A DNA stretch of 64,000 bases from Apiospora phragmitis (lineage: Eukaryota; Ascomycota; Sordariomycetes; Amphisphaeriales; Apiosporaceae): contig JAQQWL010000010.1 of assembly GCA_038363925.1 (NCBI GenBank), positions 186,001 through 250,000 on the forward strand. Reading direction: 5' to 3'. Positions 57,241 through 64,000 of this stretch are shown here, one piece after another. The position numbers and the translations under genes were made by a program. Positions within the stretch are counted from its first letter, which is position 1; each line of letters begins with the position of its first letter. A model generated the notes under the pieces. It had not been told where the DNA came from, ran no database searches, and saw only the letters and a program-made list of their open reading frames with translations.

Positions 57241-60059
57241 CTAAGCAATGTGCTCCTCTGGCGGATCTCTGTGCGGCGCAATGATCGGTTTAGGCGGCCA
57301 CTCGCCAGGATCAAAATCGCAAATAAAATGATGGGTACCAGATCCAACAACGCGACCTGATGCTGTGCCACCCGTCGCCTGCTCCTGCTGCTGTTCAGAA
57401 GGCAGCGTAACCTCAGCGCACGAATTGGGCGGCACATCAAGCTTCATGCTGAACTTGCCCCCCTCCAGCCACCACTCGCAACGCACAAGCCCGTACGGCC
57501 CATCAAACGAGACAACTGCCCTGTCGACCCTCCCCCCCGGCACCGGCCGCACTTGGACCTTTCGCCACCCCGAGCCCGGCGCCGCCCCGATGCCGCCGAC
57601 GGTCGTGTGCAGCCACTCGGCCACGGCGCCGAGCGCGTAGTGGTTGAAGCTCGTCATGTCGCCTGGGTTGACGCGCCCGTCCGGCAGCAGGCTGTCCCAG
57701 CGCTCCCACACCGTCGTCGCGCCCATGCCGACGGGGTACAGCCACGACGGGCAGTCCTTCTCCAGCAGCATGCGGTACGCCAGCTGGGGGCGGCCGACGC
57801 GCGTGAGCGCGCCCAGGATCGCCGGGGTGCCCGCGAAGCCCGTCGCAATGCGGAACCCGGCCCGGCGCACCAGCTTCTCGAGGCGGGCGCCGGCCGTCGC
57901 GAGCTCTTGGGCCCCGTTTTGGTCGTCGCGGTGGTACAGCCCGAAGCGTACCGCCAGGGCGATGCCCGTCTGCGTGTTGGACATGAGGTTGCCCGCGGGC
58001 GTGATGTACTTGTGCTGAAACGCCTGCTTGAGCTGAATGGCTTGCTGTAGATACTGGGCGTGCTCCGCGGTCTTGTCCAGGACGCGGCAAACGTCGGCGA
58101 AGACGGTGGTCACACGCACGAGGTACGCGTCCGCGACCAGGACGTCGTCGGTCACGCCGCCGGCCGGGTCGTCAGTGGGCGCCTTGGGGTCGAGCCAGTC
58201 GCCCAGCTGCCAGTGCTCCGGGTCCAGAGGCCGTCGGCTTTGTCGCGGCGGACGCCGCGCTCGAGCCAGCCGCGCATGCTCTCGAAGTGGCGTTCGAGGA
58301 TGGCGCGGTCGCCCGAGGCCTCGTAGAGGGCATACGGGGTGAGGACGACTACGTCGTCCCAGATGGCGGCCGGCATGTGGTCCCAGCCGGGCGTAGGGAT
58401 GGAGGGGACGATGAAGGGCGGGATGAAGTCTTTGCCGTCTTCCATCTGCTCCGCCTTCAGGTCCTGCAGCCAGTCCTTCAGCATGCCGGTGGCGTCGTAC
58501 AGGAAGTTGGCCGTGGGGGTGAAGATCTGGATGTCGCCCGTCCAGCCCAGTCGCTCGTCGCGTTGCGGGCAGTCGGTGGGTATGGAGAGGAAGTTCCCAT
58601 CCATGCTCCACCTGACGTTGCGGTAGAGCTGATTGACCATCTCCTTGGAGCACGTGAAATCTCCTCGGCGCTTGAGGTCAGTGTGCATCACCAAGGCCTT
58701 GAAGTTGTCCTTGGCCGGAAGAGGGGCGCCCGAGTCGCCTAGCCCATCGACTTGAACATAACGGAAGCCATGGAACGTGAAGTCGGGAGACCACTGACGT
58801 ATGGGCTGGCCAGCCGATATGATAGTATCAGTCGCCTTAGCAAGACGTAACGGGCGGGTGCCCAATTCGCCGTCTTCCATGACTTCGGCGTGCTTGAGAG
58901 TGACTTCGCGATCCTTCGGGACATCAATATCCTGCACCTGAACCTTTCCAACCAGGTTCTGGCCAAAATCAACAATAACCTTGCCGCTGTTGGACCGAAG
59001 CACAGAAACAGCGTCGAGGAGCTGTACCGCGCGGACCGGGGCAGCATCCGGAGCGACGACCTCGCCGCCGGGCCACGGCAGTTCGCGTGTCGCGCCCCAA
59101 CCACTCTGCCCCTCGGGTTCCGGGGCAGGTTGATCGCATTCCAACCTATCGCCGTCCCTTGCGTCAAACACCTCTCCGTCATATATGGAGCTAGATCGGA
59201 TGGGGCTGCGCTTCACCCGCCACGTGGTATCGGTGCACATGCGCCAAGGCTGTAATCCCTGCTCCTGGGAAGTAAGGATTTCCAGCTGGGCCAGGACGCC
59301 GAGGTCTTTCCCGTAGTTGAACCTCGTCCCACCGTCAAACCCAATCCGTCCGGCGTACCAGCCCTGGGCCACCTCGACCACCAGGACGTTGGTTGCGCCT
59401 CCGGCCTGGAGCAAGTCCGTCACGTCGTGGACCCGGTAGTTCAGGCGATGCTGGTAGCTCGTCCACCCCGGGGCCATCTCTTCGTCGCTGGTGCGGCGGC
59501 CGTTGATGTATGCTTTGAGAACGCCAAGGCCGGTGATGTACAGGCGGGCTCGCGACCCCGGCGATAGTGCACCCGGGGCGTCGAGCTTGAACTCCCTTCG
59601 GAAGCGCAGGGGATGCGGCGCCAGCTCGTCATCGTCTTCACGATCGCTCCCGGGCTTGCTATCATTCGCGATGAAGGCCGCAGACCAGTCGTACCTTTTC
59701 AGCAGCCCAGCTTCCACAATGGAAGAAGACGACCACTCACTGCTGGTCTCTTGCGGCGCTCCTTTCTCGTCATTGCCCCGACCTCGAACACGGACCCTCA
59801 CAGCGGCCCGTGCCCGGGACGAGAGCGGCTCGGCGGGCCACGGCACAAGAGTTGATTCGTCCGACTCGACAGAAAAGGTCTCGGTGGGTCTGCTGGGCGA
59901 GAGCCACTCGAATTCGATCTCGTATCCCGTCTGCGTCCAGGCTGGCAGAGCATGTTCGGAAGCGATGAATCGCCAGGACAGGCGTGGGTGGGTGTAACCT
60001 AGGCCGAAGCCGTCGTGGTGGTGCTCAAACGTCACCTTGGACAGAAGGGGGCCGGACAT
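57241..60059 (-). CDS. Alpha-L-rhamnosidase, GH78, one apparent frameshift
   Basis: Single exon of about 939 aa when one missing G near 58222-58226 is allowed for (2819 + 1 bases = 940 codons). GH78 enzymes hydrolyse terminal alpha-L-rhamnose from plant glycosides and polysaccharides with inversion. Visible in order: N-terminal beta-domain (HHHDGFGLGYTHPRLSWRF), the carbohydrate-binding-like domain with GLGVLKAYINGRR, then the (alpha/alpha)6 catalytic domain with DCPQRDERLGWTGD at about residue 500, containing the proposed general acid Glu. Then come LADGLW-type helix segments, PEHWQLGDWLDP, FAGTPAILGAL and SWLYPVGMGATTVWERWDS, and a C-terminal beta-domain. No signal peptide, so probably intracellular, as in bacterial-type GH78. 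The frame changes between KADGLW and DPEHWQLGDW. The start at 60059 (MSGPLLSKVTFE) is preferred to a longer frame. It is divergent from the MFS gene at 60644. Confidence 0.85.
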
Positions 60060-60643
60060 GGTGATGGGTGTGATGGTCAAGCTCTCTCTCTCTCTCTTCC
60101 TGGCTGAACTAATGAACCCGTTGGTGTAATGTTGGGGAGCGCGTGCAGGCATTTTGGGGTTCTGATGTTGCGTGGGGGTGGCATGGCGGGGACCATCGAT
60201 TCCCCATATTCCCCGTATTATCTCGGCTGAGCAGACACCGACCGAGCTTGGATCCACATCATACGACTGCCGTGGAGTTCGGCATTTAGTTTGGACGACT
60301 GTCAAGGCAACCCCTTGCAGACTCTGGAAACTCTGGTTAGATCTACGGGGTACCCCAGGTTAGCATTCCTCATTTCTGGGGCTGTCGGCCCCAGCAGCGA
60401 TCTATTAATTACCTAGTATGGCAATTTCCCCAGGCCTCACGTCATATATGGTTGGTATGTATTGACCCGTCCACTTGTCCTGCTGTTGATCCTTGCTTCT
60501 GAATCGCATGCGATGCTATGGTCGCTGCTGGTCGTGCAGCAAGTCAATAAAAATGACTGTAGGCCCCGCAGACAGGTAGTTAGACCGTTGGATTGCAGTC
60601 CTCCAACTCCAACATAACCATTCACTGCCAATTGCGATCGACC
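60060..60643. promoter_or_regulatory. Shared divergent promoter of rhamnosidase and MFS transporter
   Basis: 584 bp between the two start codons. It has a CT microsatellite at about 60082-60099 just before the rhamnosidase start, an AT-rich centre (60400-60430) and several CCCCAG or CTGGGG-like blocks that could be carbon-repressor sites. No defined rhamnose-regulator site can be recognised by eye. The arrangement suggests co-regulation. Confidence 0.5.
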
Positions 60644-62458
60644 ATGGGTCGATTCTTCATCGTGGGAATTGCCGCTGTGGCCGCTCTTGGTGGCTTCATC
60701 TACGGCGTTGACAGCGGCATCATCGCCACCACTCTCGGTCATGACACCTTCAAACTATACATGTATGGGCCGTCCAAAGCCGACGCCGCCCTTTCTGGTG
60801 CCGTTGTTTCGGTCTACAACGCAGGGCAGGCTGTTGGAAGCCTATGTACGGGTGCGCTCGCGGATTGGATAAGCAGGAAATGGACCATCTTCGTTGCTGC
60901 TGTGTTGGGTTTGTGTCTTCCTCGTTCTCATTGTCCTCCAACGCAACGGACTTTCACGCAAGTTTCCAAAACAGTGCAGTTTTCAAAAACTAACATTTGG
61001 CACCAGCTATTATTGGAACCGCCATACAAGCTGGCTCCATGAATGTGGGCATGCTCATCGCTGGTCGCGGTATTGGCGGAATCGCGTGTGGTCAGCTTCT
61101 TTCCGTGGTGCCTATCTACATCGCCGAAATCTCGCCTCCCACACAGCGCGGCTTCCTGGTCGGTCTGCAAGGCATGGCCATTGCTATCGGATTCTGTCTG
61201 GCTAACTGGATTGGCTACGGGGGCTCGTTCGCCATGGGCGATGCCCAATGGCGGATCCCCCTCGCTATGCAAGTTCCGGGTGCTCTGTGTCTGGCCATTG
61301 GCGTCTGTTTCGTCCCATATACCCCGCGCTGGCGTATGTATAGCCTTCAGAAAATACCAGTTTTAGTGCGAGTTAAGCATGCTGACATGCCTTTCTTCCA
61401 GTTGTGAAGAAAGACCGCGTGGAAGACGCGTCTAAAGGTAACCCTTCTTTCCGCTCTGACTCCTTTTGCAGAGCCTAGCTTACACCCGACTCAGTGCTCA
61501 GCAGTTTCCATGGGGACGACCACGACTTGGTCGCCCAGGAACTCATCCAGATCCGCGAGCAGATCCACCTCGAGAAGCTCCAGTCCCAGATATCGTGGCT
61601 CGCCTCGCTGTGCCAGCTCTTCTCGCGCCAGTACCTCCGCCGCACTGCCACCGCGACCTTCATCCTGGTCATGACGCAGCTCAGCGGCTCGTCCGTGATC
61701 CAGAACTTCCAGAACATCTTCTACGCGGCCGTCGGGTTCGCAGGCCAGCAGGCGCTGCTCATCAGCGGCGTGTATGGTTTAATGGGCGTCATCGGCCAGA
61801 CGTTCTACCTCGTCGTCGTGGCGGATCGCTGGCCCCGCGTACGCACATTATCGGCGGGATCTGTGGTGCTCGCCGTCCTCATCGCCGTCTGCATGGCTCT
61901 GAGCGCCGTATACGGCCGCGCGGACAATACCAACCTGGACGGCGCGCACGGTGCCATCGCCTTCATCTTTATCTACTCCGCGGCCTACGCTATCTTCTTC
62001 AACGGCACGATCTGGGTCGTCTGCTCGGAGCTGTTCCCCTTCTTCCTCCGCTCTAGGGGCACCGCGTTCGGCGTCTTTCTGCAGTCCATCGTGGCCATTG
62101 TGCTGTCACAAGTAACGCCGATCGCTCTTGCTCAGGTTTCCTGGAGGTCAGTTCAAGTCCGTCTCTTTCGCCTCTTCATCTTCCCGCTGAATCGAGTGTC
62201 CGCGATCGCGACGTCTGACAGGTTCCCGTCACTAGGTACTACGCCCTCTTCGTGGCCACAAACTTGGCCGCCGGGGTCATTTACTTCCTCTTCCTACCCG
62301 AGACCGCCGGGAAGAGCCTCGAGGAGGTGGGCGAGCTATTTGGGGATACCATTGTCACTAGTCATATTGGCGATATTGACATTGCGGCGAAAAAGGGTGC
62401 TGTGGAGCTGGAAGATGCGACAAACTCACGACCATCGCAGTTCATATCGAAGGTTTAG
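60644..62458 (+). CDS. MFS sugar transporter next to the rhamnosidase
   Basis: Five exons: 60644-60908, 61007-61333, 61402-61437, 61495-62146 and 62236-62458; introns of 98, 68, 57 and 89 bp, all GT-AG, with a clear CTAAC branch site in the first. 500 aa; total exon length is an exact multiple of three. Sugar-porter motifs: GFIYGVDSGIIATT in helix 1, GALADWISRKWTIF (loop 2-3), GRGIGGIACGQLLSVVPIYIAEISPPTQRG in helices 4-5 (spread over an exon), TPRWL at the N-half end (across intron 2), NGTIWVVCSELFPFFLRSRG in helix 10, and LPETAGKSLEEV at the end. Expected to import a monosaccharide or glycoside at the plasma membrane. Its neighbour suggests L-rhamnose or a rhamnoside, which is inference. 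The third exon is only 36 bp. No frameshift. Confidence 0.87.
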
Positions 62459-63915
62459 ATCATATGGCGTAAACAAGGTCCTGTAGTCCGCAAATGATAT
62501 ATATCGAGGCAATATGTGCTGGTGGAGAGACCCATGCGTGACCGAATGTTGTCGTTGTTGTTCAGTAATTATAAAGAGATGTGAAGTTCAGCATCTACTT
62601 GAAGCACTCTACATGAGCTCTGCAGCTTACTTAGTCTCGTAATCATGACAGGATTGGCCTTGAGCCATGGGAACTCTTATATAAGCAGCAGAGAAAAGCA
62701 TTTCCATTTAGATAGACAGAGACTGACGGCCCTATGATAGGCTCCTATGCAGACCCATGAATACTGAGCTAGAGCACGGCATCAAAAGGTCTCGATCCCT
62801 GGCCATATTGGTTCAATACGGTGGTGCACCACAAGGCCACCGCACTAACCCTGGATGCTCTATATGTGTCTGGAATAGACATTCGAACTACCAGCAATAT
62901 GCAGGCGTATCATTGGGGGTTGACTTGGCCAATCGCAGCAGACTCGAGAGCTTGGCGTGTGAAGTAACCAGATTGCAAAACTGGGCCAGATCGGCACTCG
63001 GCTCCACCGCACCACCCCCTACTTGTGCTTTGCCAACGTCCTCTTATATGTAAGTATGCGCTCAAACAGAAGCGTGGGTAGAGTAGGGTGGTATAGGTCC
63101 CAAATCCGCTGCACAGTAAAGGTTAGGCCAAACTCTGAAGAGCGAGCGATGCATTGGAATTTATATTACCCGTCGTTCCCGTCATGTCCTATCTCTCGTA
63201 GTCCGCTATCATCGGCGCCATGCATATTAGGGTGCAAGCCGATGTTACATTCCGGCCACAGGCCCTTGACGTGTTGTTGGGGTTGCAAGCGCTTTGCATG
63301 CAGAGGTGATTGTGACCTGACCGCAGGATCATCCCGTTTTGAACCCGGACCGAAACGGATCCCAGGGCGACGAGATCACTCAAGGGATCTGCCGGGTTCG
63401 CGATTAATCGCTCCGTCCAAAAGGAGTCAACTGGGTGGCTTTCCTGTTTGGTATACCTACAGTCCGGGGTTCATATGAAGAACAACGGTATTGATGGAGC
63501 ATGTGAGCGCATGCCGCCGTCCAGACGCTTCTCCGTGTATCGGGACCAACTTCTGAAGGAGAAGGTAACCTTGAAAGCTGGCAGTCACACCACCCTTGCG
63601 CCCCATCACTTGCTATCTCCATTTATTAATCTGCGCCCACTATTGATTGGACTGATTTGGTCGTAGCCGAACTGGAGGTGTTACCAGTCAGACGGTACCA
63701 TTGACTGTGCCTCAACATTGCACCAACAAAGATTGTGACAGGACAGGTACATTGCAGCAAGAAGAGGGGGTTTTGTTCAACCGCGTAGCTTCACATAGGC
63801 ATAGATTTGTTGATTTATGGCAGTTATATTCTTTTCACGTCTCCGGGCTTCCTTTCCAGGAGATTTCCCTCTCCTCAAACTATGACCCAATCTCCTTTTC
63901 AGTCCCTTCACACGA
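62459..63915. other. Intergenic region
   Basis: No supported gene. A hairpin-like stretch at about 62770-62865 superficially resembles a tRNA on the minus strand but does not fold properly. A TATA-like TATATAAG at 62678 has no clear gene behind it. Confidence 0.4.
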
Positions 63916-64000
63916 TGAATGTGGACATACTTCTGGCACGACCGATACATGTTATCGCTTTTACAATAGCGCTCATCACTGTCACTATTCTTTACCGTAA
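63916..64000 (+). CDS. Possible 5' end of a membrane-anchored protein (cut by window edge)
   Basis: ATG at 63916 follows a C/T-rich leader and opens MNVDILLARPIHVIAFTIAL, then ITVTILYR: a short polar start and one long hydrophobic helix, as in signal-anchored enzymes such as cytochromes P450. Only 28 codons are visible before the window ends, so this is a suggestion only. A longer competing frame through the same region (from 63701) has no such pattern. Confidence 0.35.

Noticed and set aside
62773..62862. tRNA-like sequence on the minus strand
   Set aside because: A GGATCGAGACC block resembles a B box and an inverted TAGAGCA/TGCTCTA pair looks like an acceptor stem, but the T arm is not adjacent to that stem, the D and anticodon arms do not form, and no anticodon can be placed.

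Overview
The window looks like a chromosome segment of a filamentous ascomycete, most likely a Sordariomycete. Genes are GC-rich with C/G-ending codons and short GT-AG introns (57-330 bp). Recognisable products are fungal: Grr1, Sec72, an Aim18/Fmp22-type protein, an Hce2-type effector. The AT-rich repeats carry the clear C-to-T / G-to-A signature of repeat-induced point mutation (RIP). Nothing prokaryotic is present. The species assignment is inference.

Layout. 1-9.2 kb: three same-strand, dispersed paralogues of a small Cys-rich, probably zinc-binding protein (2035-3798, 6180-6549, 8294-9192). 9.2-25 kb: a 126-aa conserved-looking protein (13122), Sec72 on the minus strand (16382-15747), an MFS sugar-type transporter (18741), a WG/GW-containing protein of unknown function (21403) and a secreted ricin-B-type lectin (23973). 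26-39.5 kb: Grr1 F-box/LRR (minus), an epoxide hydrolase (minus), an Aim18-like mitochondrial protein (minus), an unknown ORF (36687), a secreted Cys-containing protein (37877) and an incomplete minus-strand gene (39536). 41-44.1 kb: a minus-strand polytopic membrane protein followed by an unusual run of SR[RK][DE]DK-like repeats and a tandem 65-70-aa domain. 46-57 kb: a dynamic island with an Hce2-type secreted protein, a 190-bp fold-back repeat, a nested pair of RIP-destroyed Fot1/Pot2-type (pogo) transposons, a third copy in opposite orientation, and two decayed F-box genes beside them. 57-62.5 kb: a GH78 alpha-L-rhamnosidase and an MFS sugar transporter, divergently transcribed from one 0.6-kb intergenic region, a plausible rhamnoside-use pair. 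The last 85 bases may hold the start of a membrane-anchored protein.

A window-wide peculiarity: at least nine single-base indels, mostly in short C or G runs, interrupt otherwise convincing genes. In each of seven complete models the total coding length becomes a multiple of three once the inferred one-base changes are allowed for. The core genes Grr1, Sec72, Aim18 and both transporters are intact. Either the assembly has homopolymer errors or accessory genes are decaying; the sequence alone cannot decide.
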